DNA of 64,000 bases from an uncultured Sphingomonadaceae bacterium (GTDB lineage: Bacteria > Pseudomonadota > Alphaproteobacteria > Sphingomonadales > Sphingomonadaceae). The notes beneath the pieces were generated by a model. That model was not told where the DNA came from. It saw only the letters and a program-made list of their open reading frames with translations, and did not search any database. The stretch covers positions 372,001-436,000 of the forward strand of contig CANMVC010000001.1 in NCBI GenBank assembly GCA_947501325.1, given 5' to 3'. Shown here piece after piece: positions 18,549-27,105 of the stretch (its first letter is position 1; the number at the start of each line of letters is the position of its first letter). The position numbers and the translations under genes were made by a program.

Positions 18549-19466
18549 ATGTTTGATTATGACTATGTCCCGCTGCCAGAGCGTGCGCCGCTGAAGTGGC
18601 CGAACGGCGCAAAAGTGGCATTGATGTTCACTTTCAATCTGGAAACCTGGGATCTCGTGAAAGACACCGACCAACCCTATTATGCCGGTGGCCCTGCCTT
18701 GCTGCCCAATGCACTGGCCGGGCGGATACCCGATTATCCGAACTATAGCTGGCGCGAATATGGCCAGCGCGTCGGTATCTGGCGGATGTTTGATCTTTTT
18801 GACGAACTTGGCGCAAAGGCAGGATGCACCACCAATGCGGTAACCTTTGAGCGGCGCAAGGCCATGACCGATGCCTGTCTGGAGCGCGGCTGGGAACTGA
18901 TTGCCCATAATCATGAGCAGGGCGAACTGCTGACGGATTTTCATGATGATATTGATGCCGAACGCGACATTATTCGCCGGTCGGTCGAGATGTATGAAAA
19001 GCATACGGGCAAACGACCCACAGGTTGGCTGTCCTCCTCGCTACGCGGAACATTGAATACGCCCACCATATTGGTCGAGGAAGGCTTCAAATTTTACTGC
19101 GATATCATGAATGATGATCAACCCTATATGATCCGCACGGATGCAGGGCCGATAGTCGCCACGCCCTATTCCAATGTCATCAACGACTTCACCATATTGA
19201 CCCGCAACGCCCGCACCACCGATGAGTATCGCGACCTGCTGATTGAAGAGTTGACAGTGCTGCACAAGGAAGGCGCAACAACCGGACGGATCATGAATGT
19301 TGGCCTGCATCCCCATGTATCGGGCCGCGCCTATAACATCCGCGCCTTGCGAGAATTTATTGAATATGCGCAGGGGCTGGACGGCATATGGTGGGCGACA
19401 AGAGAAGAAATTGCTGACTGGTATGCCGACAATCACGAAGCCCATTTTCCGGGACAACTCGGCTGA
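18549..19466 (+). CDS. Polysaccharide deacetylase-fold amidohydrolase (PuuE/allantoinase-like)
   Basis: A 305-residue NodB-fold metal hydrolase. The catalytic/metal acidic segment is NLETWD near residue 30 and the metal-ligand motif appears as HNHEQGE (about 119-125). The shape resembles PuuE-type allantoinases, peptidoglycan deacetylases and N-formyl or cyclic-imide hydrolases rather than polysaccharide enzymes. After a hydroxylase and an isomerase-like protein it could open a cyclic amide or remove a formyl group (inference). A paralogue in type is at 39830-40696. Its stop lies four bases from the end of the convergent ALDH gene. Confidence 0.85.
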   Translation: MFDYDYVPLPERAPLKWPNGAKVALMFTFNLETWDLVKDTDQPYYAGGPALLPNALAGRIPDYPNYSWREYGQRVGIWRMFDLFDELGAKAGCTTNAVTFERRKAMTDACLERGWELIAHNHEQGELLTDFHDDIDAERDIIRRSVEMYEKHTGKRPTGWLSSSLRGTLNTPTILVEEGFKFYCDIMNDDQPYMIRTDAGPIVATPYSNVINDFTILTRNARTTDEYRDLLIEELTVLHKEGATTGRIMNVGLHPHVSGRAYNIRALREFIEYAQGLDGIWWATREEIADWYADNHEAHFPGQLG

Positions 19467-19470
19467 AGGA

Positions 19471-20985
19471 TCAGATGATCGCGCAGACGGTCTTTAGCTC
19501 CAGATAGTTTTCCAGAGCAGCCTGCCCACTATCGCGGCCCCAGCCCGACTGTTTCATCCCGCCAATGGGAAGCGACGCATCGTACATGGCGTGGCCATTG
19601 ACCCAGACCGTGCCGGCTTTCAGGCGATTAGCCATACGCATGCCGTTCGAAAGGCCTTCGGTCCAGACGCCAGCTGCCAGCGCGTAGTCGCTATCGTTCG
19701 CAGCAGCGACAACTTCCTCTGTATCGTCAAACGGGGTCACAACGACCACTGGACCGAAAATTTCTTCGCGGACAATCCGCATATCCGGCGTCACATCCGT
19801 GATCACGGTCGGTTCGACAAAACTCTGATTGGGACCACCTGTTTCGCCCCCCGACAATATCGAGGCGCCAGCCGATTTGCCGTCCGTAATATAGGCGGCA
19901 ACTTTGGCGCTATGTTCTTTCGACACCAACGGCCCCATTTGCGTTTCCGGATCAAGACCGTGGCCGAGCTTGATCTGTCCGCCAATCGCAGCAATCCCCT
20001 CGGCCACTTTATCCATGATCGAGCGGTGGCAGTATAGGCGGGATCCGGCGATACACACCTGTCCGCCATTGAAGAATATCGCATTGGCAGCGCCCTGAAT
20101 AGCCGCATCAATATCGGCATCAGGCATGATGATGACCGGCGACTTTCCGCCGAGCTCCAATGTTATCCGTTTCAAATTGCCTTGCGCTGCATTCATGATG
20201 GCGCGGCCGGTTTGCGTCGAACCGGTAAATGCGATTTTATCGACATCCTTATGTTCGGCCAAAGCAGCGCCGGCCTCATGCCCGAATCCCGTTACCAGAT
20301 TTATCACGCCGTCGGGCAGCCCGGCTTGCTGCATCAATTCAACTAGCCTTACTGCTGTCAGTGACGTATTCTCCGCCGGCTTCAGCACCACCGTACACCC
20401 GGCCGCCAGGGCAGGAGCGAGCTTCATCGCGGTGAGAACCAGAGGCGAATTCCACGGTACAATCGCACCGACCACGCCCACCGGTTCTTTCTGGGTATAG
20501 GCGAAAACCTCCTTGCCCTCGGGCTGGTAATTGATCGACGTGGGAATGGTTGCGCCCTCGATCTTGGTCGCCAGGCCGGCAAAATATCGAAACTGGTTCA
20601 CTGCACCGGGAATTTCTGCCCAGCGCCCGACATATAGCGCTTTTCCCTGATCCAGCGTTTCCAGTTCCGCCAGTTCGTCAATATTGGCTTCCAACAGGTC
20701 CGCTATTTTCCAGAGGATCCGGCTGCGTTCCATCGGGGTTATTTGGGACCATGATCCGTTGTCAAAAGCGTTGCGCGCCGCGCGGACCGCCTTTTCGACA
20801 TCCCCTGCCCCCGATCTCTGAAGCTTTCCGATCACTTCACCGGTTGCGGGATCGAGCGTATCAAAGGTTTCACCGCTTTGGCAGGACAGCCATTCGCCAT
20901 TTACCAGATTGGAATATATGCCTTTTTCCAGAAACTTTGTCGCAGCCGGACCCGGCTGGGGGATGGAAAGATTGATCTCTTGCAT
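19471..20985 (-). CDS. NAD(P)-dependent aldehyde dehydrogenase
   Basis: A 504-residue ALDH with all hallmarks: VPWNSP (N179), FTGSTQTG, Glu277 in LELGGKSP and nucleophile Cys311 in FFNGGQVCIAGS. It resembles betaine/phenylacetaldehyde-type ALDHs and is clearly diverged from the first ALDH at 3166. It is monocistronic. Twelve bases upstream of its ATG sits a perfect 9-1-9 inverted repeat (20998-21016), probably an operator. It diverges from the ThDP enzyme gene at 21190. Confidence 0.94.
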   Translation of the reverse strand: MQEINLSIPQPGPAATKFLEKGIYSNLVNGEWLSCQSGETFDTLDPATGEVIGKLQRSGAGDVEKAVRAARNAFDNGSWSQITPMERSRILWKIADLLEANIDELAELETLDQGKALYVGRWAEIPGAVNQFRYFAGLATKIEGATIPTSINYQPEGKEVFAYTQKEPVGVVGAIVPWNSPLVLTAMKLAPALAAGCTVVLKPAENTSLTAVRLVELMQQAGLPDGVINLVTGFGHEAGAALAEHKDVDKIAFTGSTQTGRAIMNAAQGNLKRITLELGGKSPVIIMPDADIDAAIQGAANAIFFNGGQVCIAGSRLYCHRSIMDKVAEGIAAIGGQIKLGHGLDPETQMGPLVSKEHSAKVAAYITDGKSAGASILSGGETGGPNQSFVEPTVITDVTPDMRIVREEIFGPVVVVTPFDDTEEVVAAANDSDYALAAGVWTEGLSNGMRMANRLKAGTVWVNGHAMYDASLPIGGMKQSGWGRDSGQAALENYLELKTVCAII

Positions 20986-20997
20986 ATAATATCCTCA

Positions 20998-21016
20998 ATT
21001 TCTGGTGACCAGAAAT
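20998..21016. promoter_or_regulatory. Perfect 9-1-9 inverted repeat, probable operator
   Basis: ATTTCTGGTGACCAGAAAT: arms ATTTCTGGT and ACCAGAAAT around a single G. It lies 12 bases upstream of the ALDH start at 20985 in the divergent ALDH/ThDP intergenic region. The inner TGGT-G-ACCA resembles the TGGT-N-ACCA half-sites of FadR-type GntR proteins, which is suggestive only. It is unrelated to the TTGTCCGGACAA sites. Confidence 0.6.
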
Positions 21017-21096
21017 GGCATCCGCCGCGAGAAAGCGCCATTCCGAAAAGTGACAATAGAGAGCTTCGCGCCAACCGAAACATGCACAATTGATTT

Positions 21097-21113
21097 TGTC
21101 CATCAGATGGACA
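21097..21113. promoter_or_regulatory. Perfect 8-1-8 inverted repeat, possible operator
   Basis: TGTCCATCAGATGGACA, arms of eight bases around a central A, in the same divergent region and 76 bases upstream of the ThDP enzyme start. The outer TGTCC/GGACA resembles the half-sites of the TTGTCCGGACAA operators but with a seven-base insertion, so it is probably a site for another protein. Confidence 0.45.
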
Positions 21114-21189
21114 GGGTGCAATTCCTAAGCTGGTGCATAAAGACCATGATGTCTATGTGTAGTTGCAACTCATCTGGAACGCCGAGATC

Positions 21190-23529
21190 ATGACCACAAA
21201 AACGAACAGTAGGATATCAAATGAAATGCAGATGCTGGAACTGCTGGAATCACGGTTGCGGTGGCTGTCGTCATGGACGGTGCACAATGCCAATCACATC
21301 CGGGAAAAGCGTGACGGGCTGAAAGTCGGCGGTCATCAGGCGAGCTGTTCCTCGATGACCGCGATCATGGCGGCGCTATATTTTCATGCGTTGCGACCGC
21401 AGGACAAAGTCGCGGTCAAGCCCCATGCTGGCCCTGTGCTCCATGCCATCCACTATCTGCTCGGCAATCAGAGTCAGGGAAAGCTGGAACGCTTTCGCGG
21501 CCTCGGCGGTGTGCAAAGCTACCCGTCGCGGACCAAAGACACCATCCCGATCGATTTTTCCACCGGGTCGGTCGGCCTTGGTGTGGCGGTGACCGCTTTT
21601 TCCAGTTTGATGCAAGATTATCTGATCGCCCATGGTCAAATGGAAGAGAGCGATGCCGGCCGGATGATCGCCCTTATGGGCGATGCCGAGCTGGACGAAG
21701 GTAATATCTATGAGTGCCTGATCGAGGCTTACAAGCATGATATCCGCAATTGCTGGTGGGTGGTCGACTACAACCGGCAGTCGCTCGACAGCACGACCGC
21801 AGACCGCATGTTCCGCCGGTTTGATGACATTTTCGAAACCTGCGGCTGGCGCGTTGTCACCTTGAAATACGGCAAGCGGCAACAGGCGGCATTCAAGAAA
21901 CCCGGCGGCAAGACACTCGAACAATGGATAGACAATTGTCCCAATGCGGATTTTGCCGCGCTGACCTATCAAGGTGGCGAAGCATGGCGCAAGCGGCTGA
22001 TTGACGATATCGGCGGCAAGCCCAATGTGAAAAAGCTGCTCGCCGGCTTCGATGATGATGCACTTGCCGATCTGATGACCAATCTCGGCGGCCACTGTGT
22101 CGAAACGCTGTCGGATGCATTTGATGCCTGTGATGATGAGCGACCAACACTGTTCATTGCCTATACCGTGAAGGGCTTTGGCCTGCCCTTGGCGGGTCAC
22201 AAGGACAATCATTCCGGCATGATGAACCCGACGCAGATGGAGGGTTATCGCAACAGCCTGGGAATCGAGCAAGGCGCTGAGTGGGAAGCCTATGGCGGAC
22301 TGGGCGACAATGCGGCAGCACAGCTGAAAGCTTTCGTCGAAAAAAGCGCGCTTGCAAGACAGAAACCGGAGCCAAAGGCCGCTCCGGTCGTCGTCCCGGA
22401 TCGGTTCGAAGTACCAGCGGGTGCGGAACAATCCACCCAGGCTGCGTTTGGCAAAGTTCTTCTGGATCTTGCAAAATCGGGAGAAGAAATCGGCGACCGG
22501 ATCGTTACGACGGCTCCCGACGTTACCCAGACAACCAATCTTGGTGCCTTTGTGAACCAGCGCGGTCTTTTTCGGCGTCAGGAAGTAGCCGATGTTTTCC
22601 AACAAGCCAAAATTCCTTCCGCGCAAAAATGGTCCGCGCATGGCGCAGGTCAGCATATCGAGCTGGGCATAGCGGAGAATAATTTCTTCCTGATGCTCAC
22701 GTCGATGGGACTGACGGCCCCGCATTTCGGAACGCGTTTACTGCCGGTGGGGACGGTCTATGATCCCTTCATCGCCCGCGGCCTCGATGCGCTAAACTAT
22801 GGCTGTTATCAGGACGCGCGTTTTCTGCTGGTCGGGACACCGTCCGGCCTGACACTAGGGCCGGAGGGCGGCGCCCATCAATCGATCAACACACCATTGA
22901 TCGGGATGGGGCAACCTGGCCTGGTCTATTTCGAGCCGGTCTGGGCTGACGAAGTGGCGTTGATGATGCGCTGGGCCTTTGATCATATGCAGCGCGAAGA
23001 CGGCAGTTCCGTTTATTTGCGCCTCAGCACACGATCGATCGCGCAAATAGAGCGTGACAATGACAGCTGGGAAGCGGACGCACTCAAGGGCGCCTATTGG
23101 TTACGCAGACCCGCCAAAGGCGCGGAGGCAGCCATTGCCTTTACCGGAGCGATAGCGCCGGAAGTGCTGCAGGCTTATGACAGTCTGGTCACGGATATCC
23201 CCGGGCTGGGATTGCTCAACGTGACATCACCCGACCTGCTCCATCGCGGATGGTCAGACCAATGTGCCGCGCGCTGGCAAGGCAAAGATAATGAGGCCTG
23301 TCATGCCAAGCTAATGCTGGACGAATTGTCACCGGATGCAGGCTTGATCACGGTTCTGGATGGCTCTCCTTCAGCCCTAACCTGGCTGGGTGCTGTGCGA
23401 GGCATGAAGGTCAGTCCTCTCGGCACCGATCGCTTTGGCCAGACCGGAGACTTGCCTGATCTCTACAATGCCTACCGGATAGACGAGAACGCGATTATCG
23501 ATGCAGCGGCTGAGTTATTTTTGGGTTGA
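21190..23529 (+). CDS. Thiamine-diphosphate enzyme, transketolase-like / homodimeric pyruvate dehydrogenase E1-like
   Basis: A 779-residue ThDP enzyme. The cofactor motif runs from GDAELDEGN (164-172) to VDYN (Asn195). HTVKG-type text IAYTVKGFGLPLAGHKDNHSG is close to the AceE-type E1 of pyruvate dehydrogenase, followed by a transketolase-like pyrimidine-binding domain and a C-terminal domain. It is shorter than AceE (about 890), and no E2 or E3 gene is nearby. It could act as a transketolase-like carboligase or a 2-oxoacid decarboxylase. Start ATG 21190; an upstream in-frame codon at 21163 lacks support. A hairpin terminator for the opposite gene lies downstream. Confidence 0.82.
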   Translation: MTTKTNSRISNEMQMLELLESRLRWLSSWTVHNANHIREKRDGLKVGGHQASCSSMTAIMAALYFHALRPQDKVAVKPHAGPVLHAIHYLLGNQSQGKLERFRGLGGVQSYPSRTKDTIPIDFSTGSVGLGVAVTAFSSLMQDYLIAHGQMEESDAGRMIALMGDAELDEGNIYECLIEAYKHDIRNCWWVVDYNRQSLDSTTADRMFRRFDDIFETCGWRVVTLKYGKRQQAAFKKPGGKTLEQWIDNCPNADFAALTYQGGEAWRKRLIDDIGGKPNVKKLLAGFDDDALADLMTNLGGHCVETLSDAFDACDDERPTLFIAYTVKGFGLPLAGHKDNHSGMMNPTQMEGYRNSLGIEQGAEWEAYGGLGDNAAAQLKAFVEKSALARQKPEPKAAPVVVPDRFEVPAGAEQSTQAAFGKVLLDLAKSGEEIGDRIVTTAPDVTQTTNLGAFVNQRGLFRRQEVADVFQQAKIPSAQKWSAHGAGQHIELGIAENNFFLMLTSMGLTAPHFGTRLLPVGTVYDPFIARGLDALNYGCYQDARFLLVGTPSGLTLGPEGGAHQSINTPLIGMGQPGLVYFEPVWADEVALMMRWAFDHMQREDGSSVYLRLSTRSIAQIERDNDSWEADALKGAYWLRRPAKGAEAAIAFTGAIAPEVLQAYDSLVTDIPGLGLLNVTSPDLLHRGWSDQCAARWQGKDNEACHAKLMLDELSPDAGLITVLDGSPSALTWLGAVRGMKVSPLGTDRFGQTGDLPDLYNAYRIDENAIIDAAAELFLG

Positions 23530-23561
23530 GCACAATCGCGGAAACAAGAAATCAGAATCAA

Positions 23562-23595
23562 ATTGCCGGACACCTCCCCCAAGGTGCCCGGCAAT
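23562..23595 (-). terminator. Hairpin between convergent genes, terminator mainly for the TonB receptor
   Basis: Stem ATTGCCGG/CCGGCAAT continued after a mismatch by CACCT/AGGTG with a six-base loop. Read on the minus strand it is followed by TTTGATTCTGATTTC, a T-rich tail expected of a Rho-independent terminator for the gene at 23631-25970. It may also slow readthrough from the ThDP gene. Confidence 0.7.
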
Positions 23596-23630
23596 GCGTG
23601 ACGAAGCCAAAGGCTTTGTGACACAAGCGA

Positions 23631-25970
23631 TTAGAAATTAACTTTGCCTGTCAGGCCAAATGTGCGCCGCTCACCGAAAAATTCACCATAGGTGGTACCG
23701 AAAGGCAGAACCACAACGAAAGCATTGGACACATATTTTTTGTCAAAAGCATTGCGTATCCAGGCATTTACAGAAAAGTTTCCGAAGGTAACGCCTGCAC
23801 TGCCATTGACCAGAAAGCGGTCCGGAATTGTCCCGACATTGGCCGTCGATGCGAAAAAGTCGCTTTGATAGCTGAAATCCGTCCGCAGATAATAATTGCT
23901 ATCTCCGGAACCGATTTCTCCCTCCCACTGGATACCAAAGGATGCCTGGGTCGGTGGCGTACGTTCAATATCATTGCCGCCAACATCGCCATTGGAGTTA
24001 CACACCACATCATCACAAGGTGCGGAGATGAAAAAGGGTGTACCCGGCGTACCACGTGTCCGCGCAAAGCGCTGATCGATAGTACCATCATCATAGGTTG
24101 CTTCAGAATGCGAGAAAGTCGCGTCAATGCTCAGGTTATCGGTGATCTGATAAAAGGCATCAAGCTCGATACCATAGATAGATGCACCACCAAGATTTTG
24201 GGCAATTGCGGTGGCATTCGGGTCCGTCGCATCCGGATCGGGAGAATTGATCACCACATCCCGCCAATCCGTGTAATATATCGATCCGTTGAGACGAAGA
24301 TCACCGCCCAGAAACGTATTTTTGGAACCAATTTCAAAGGTCCAGTTGGTCTCTTTGTCAAAAACCTGGTTCTCCGGAGCGATTGCTGTGGGGTTGAAGC
24401 CACCGGCCTTTGAGCCCTTTGCGACCGTGGCAAAAAGAAGACTCTCATCACTGAGATCATATTCGGCCGTAAAGCGCGGCGCGAAATCTTTAAACGTATC
24501 ACCCAATATTAAAGCTCTGCGATTGTCCGTTGCTGTAATCTCGGTCTCGGAATATCGTCCTTCTGCGCCCAAGCGCAGCACGCCACTTGCCGATGTCCAA
24601 TGAATTTCACCAAAAATCGATTTGATTTCGGTGTCGGTGGTGGTGTCTCCCAAAAGAAAGGCGAATGGATCGCCCGGAAAAGGATCATCGGCACTGACAA
24701 TCGGATTTAGATTGTTGCTCGTAAATGTCGTGATGTCCGTACCATCGGAATAATAGATCCCGATTGCTCCACGAAACTGACCCGAATTGTCAAAATTGAG
24801 CCGTACCTCATGGGAATCATAATCCATGCTGCCAACCGGTGTATTCTGGAAATTACACCGCCCGGCAACCAGCGTTCCGCAATTGATGGGTTCCGGTTCG
24901 CCGCTGACCGCAATATCAACATCGCCGTTTACGTTGCCGAACAAATAGCTGAATGTCAGCGCATCAGAAACGTCAATTTCCAGATTGGCCCGGAAAAAGC
25001 CGGTTTTTGAGTGGACACCATAGGCCCGCGGGTCGACGATGACTGAATCTCCCGGTGCAGGCAAGTCGCCGCAAATCAGCGCAGGATTCGGGCCCACGCC
25101 AAAAATGCTGCGATTGGAACCACAATTGAAATCACCCAGAACTTCCGCCAGATAGCGGTTCGCGCGGGCTTCTTCTTTTCTGTTAAAATGATTGTAGGAC
25201 GCTTCCAGGCGCACTCCGTCCAACGGTTTGAACGCTGCGGAAACCGAAATGGCTTGATTGTCCCGACCACCGACATTGCCAGATGTACCGCGATCCAAGT
25301 CCAGGCTGTCGGCGAACGGGTGGTCATTTTCCCAAGAGCCGTCAAACGATGAATATTCGTAAGAACCTGCAATGGCGAACCATTCATTGACCGAGAAGTT
25401 TAGAAAACCGCCAATATCATAGCGCTCGTCAGACCCAATTGTGCCCTCGATCTCGCCGGAAATCTCTCCCGTAATCTCGGCTTTCCTTGGAATATAGTTG
25501 ATTGCGCCGGCAAAAGCGTTGCGTCCATAACGCGCGCTTTGCGGGCCCTTGACGATCTCAATACGCTGAAGACTTGTTGTACCGAGGTCCACAGCCCAGG
25601 CGCGCGGTATGTAAATGCCGTCCAAAAAGGTTGAAACATTCGATTCCAGAGCGGTGACGCGTGTTTGGGCCTGTCCGCGAATAACCGGTGTGCCGATACC
25701 GCCGGAGAAATCCTCAAAGCTGAAACCTGGCGTAAAACGCGCAACATCATCCAGTTCCTGAATCGCCTGGCGGGATATGTCTTCTGCGTCAAACGCTGTG
25801 ATGGCGAGAGGCACTTCCTGAATATTCTCAGCACGATTACGCGCTGTTACAACAATGATATTGCCGTCATCTGCTTCGGCAGCCTCAGATGTTTGGGCAA
25901 CCGCAACGCTTGGAACTACAAATCCGCTTGCTACTGCAAGGGCTATTAGACTCGCTTTTTGAATGCGCAT
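23631..25970 (-). CDS. TonB-dependent outer-membrane receptor
   Basis: A 779-residue receptor. Signal peptide of about 26 residues ending AVAQ, then a short acidic linker with the TonB-box-like stretch NIIVVTARNRAENIQEVPLAITAF, a plug domain (about 40-165, with GPQSARYGRNAFAGAINYI) and a 22-strand barrel ending in the terminal Phe of LTGKVNF. The group handles large natural compounds and siderophore-like molecules. It lies beside the exported-enzyme operon. Unlike the other two receptors, no TTGTCCGGACAA site is close to its start; the nearest is 286 bp away, next to the divergent gene. Confidence 0.93.
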   Translation of the reverse strand: MRIQKASLIALAVASGFVVPSVAVAQTSEAAEADDGNIIVVTARNRAENIQEVPLAITAFDAEDISRQAIQELDDVARFTPGFSFEDFSGGIGTPVIRGQAQTRVTALESNVSTFLDGIYIPRAWAVDLGTTSLQRIEIVKGPQSARYGRNAFAGAINYIPRKAEITGEISGEIEGTIGSDERYDIGGFLNFSVNEWFAIAGSYEYSSFDGSWENDHPFADSLDLDRGTSGNVGGRDNQAISVSAAFKPLDGVRLEASYNHFNRKEEARANRYLAEVLGDFNCGSNRSIFGVGPNPALICGDLPAPGDSVIVDPRAYGVHSKTGFFRANLEIDVSDALTFSYLFGNVNGDVDIAVSGEPEPINCGTLVAGRCNFQNTPVGSMDYDSHEVRLNFDNSGQFRGAIGIYYSDGTDITTFTSNNLNPIVSADDPFPGDPFAFLLGDTTTDTEIKSIFGEIHWTSASGVLRLGAEGRYSETEITATDNRRALILGDTFKDFAPRFTAEYDLSDESLLFATVAKGSKAGGFNPTAIAPENQVFDKETNWTFEIGSKNTFLGGDLRLNGSIYYTDWRDVVINSPDPDATDPNATAIAQNLGGASIYGIELDAFYQITDNLSIDATFSHSEATYDDGTIDQRFARTRGTPGTPFFISAPCDDVVCNSNGDVGGNDIERTPPTQASFGIQWEGEIGSGDSNYYLRTDFSYQSDFFASTANVGTIPDRFLVNGSAGVTFGNFSVNAWIRNAFDKKYVSNAFVVVLPFGTTYGEFFGERRTFGLTGKVNF

Positions 25971-26230
25971 TTTTTAACCTCCGTGAAATCTGAACCTTTT
26001 GGAAAAGCTATATTTTCAACGCGCCTAGTTTGACGGTTGTCCCCGAACTGTCATAAAGCTTGCTGAATTTTCCGCGGAATACTGGTTCAATAAAATCCCT
26101 ATCCGCCTATCGGATAATTTTGCAGCGTAAGGGCCTTAGATCTCCAAACCTATGAGAAATACTGAAAAAAGTGCCCTCAGCGCGGTGTTTGACGAGCGCG
26201 AAGGGTAGCCATCTTGGTAGCTTAACGCTG

Positions 26231-26258
26231 TTGCGCCTCACGGTTTAAATGGTAAGTT
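26231..26258 (+). promoter_or_regulatory. Candidate promoter of the exported-enzyme operon
   Basis: -35-like TTGCGC (26231-26236), a 16-bp spacer and -10-like TAAGTT (26253-26258). The last two bases of the -10 are the first two of the operator core. The geometry is identical to the promoter at 32059-32086, which is the main reason for calling it. Confidence 0.5.
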
Positions 26259-26269
26259 GTCCGGACAAC
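26256..26269. promoter_or_regulatory. TTGTCCGGACAA operator (site 1)
   Basis: GTTGTCCGGACAAC, a perfect 14-bp palindrome with core at 26257-26268. It overlaps the candidate -10 and the start region of the operon at 26290, 21 bases before the ATG. A bound repressor here would block initiation. Confidence 0.8.
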
Positions 26270-26289
26270 ATTATCATGAAGGACCTGCC

Positions 26290-27099
26290 ATGACGTCTCT
26301 GTCTAGCCTCGCCGCTCTAGCGCTCGCCGCGACCACACCACATGGTACGACGCTGGGAGAAATATTGCCTGGAATTTATACGAATGAGGAACAGGCCTAT
26401 TTCGAGAGAGACGCGGGCCGCACGCCACCGAGTTGGATTGCGTTAAAAATTGAAAAACAGGGCGCCGATCTGATCGTCACCCGCACGGATGCCTTCGGCA
26501 AGGCCGTTTCTGCGCCGCTAAAAGGATTTGCCGCCGTCGGGGTGGAACGCGACAGCCTGACATTGGACAAATGTTCGCGTAATTTTGATCGCACGGATGC
26601 GGGCTGGACCTATAGCGCGCTGCAAAATAAGAAAGCCTGTCATCAGGACTATCAGATTATCGAGGTCACTACAGATGGCGTAAAACTTCGCTTTGCTGAT
26701 GGTAGAAAAACCCAATTGAAACGCGCTCGTCCGGTTGAATGCTGGGCAGCCGCGCGCAAGACTCAACCCAAGGCGGATGGCAGTCTCGATTGGCTATTTG
26801 TTCAAAAACTCGACCTCCATGATCAAGGCGGGCGTGTCATGGTTGGCGGCGGCGATAGCGGAGCGGAACCTCTCATCTTGCGGATGCGGGCCGTCCATTG
26901 GCCCAAGCCCAGCACCAACCGCCCGAGTATGGTGCTCTATGTCCACAAGGCTGACAACCCAGACAGCGCGGTCAGCTACAGCTGGGCTGATATCGACGCC
27001 AGCAGGGTTGGCTTGAACCTGCGCTGGATGCAGGCCAGCTGTACAATCAAGGGAGCGGAACGTGCCTCGGACGTCAAAGCCGCCGATTTCCGAGGATAG
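26290..27099 (+). CDS. Probably exported protein of unknown function, faintly CpcT/CpeT-like
   Basis: A 269-residue protein. The N-terminus LSSLAALALAATTPHG is hydrophobic and may be a short signal peptide, though it lacks basic residues. The stretch LPGIYTNEEQAYFE is reminiscent of the opening of CpcT/CpeT-type chromophore lyases (GxYSNxxQA), and two later cysteines (CSRNF, KKACHQDY) fit that fold; I am not sure of this. Start ATG 26290 follows AAGGAC by six bases; an ATG at 26257 sits inside the operator and is rejected. First gene of a three-gene operon with two Tat-exported enzymes, directly under operator site 1. Confidence 0.65.
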   Translation: MTSLSSLAALALAATTPHGTTLGEILPGIYTNEEQAYFERDAGRTPPSWIALKIEKQGADLIVTRTDAFGKAVSAPLKGFAAVGVERDSLTLDKCSRNFDRTDAGWTYSALQNKKACHQDYQIIEVTTDGVKLRFADGRKTQLKRARPVECWAAARKTQPKADGSLDWLFVQKLDLHDQGGRVMVGGGDSGAEPLILRMRAVHWPKPSTNRPSMVLYVHKADNPDSAVSYSWADIDASRVGLNLRWMQASCTIKGAERASDVKAADFRG

Positions 27100-27105
27100 C
27101 CGAAC

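Larger units (their letters stand above)
25971..26289. other. Divergent intergenic region between TonB receptor and exported-enzyme operon
   Basis: This 319-bp gap holds no credible gene. It contains TTCCGCGGAA, a perfect 10-bp palindrome at 26070-26079, and the inverted repeat TATCCG-N5-CGGATA at 26100-26116, either of which could be a binding site for the receptor promoter. At its right end are the candidate promoter 26231-26258 and the TTGTCCGGACAA operator described separately. Confidence 0.6.

Noticed and set aside
21376-22725. 449-codon reading frame antisense to the ThDP enzyme
   Set aside because: Shadow of a strongly conserved gene on the other strand; composition and lack of any family pattern argue against coding.
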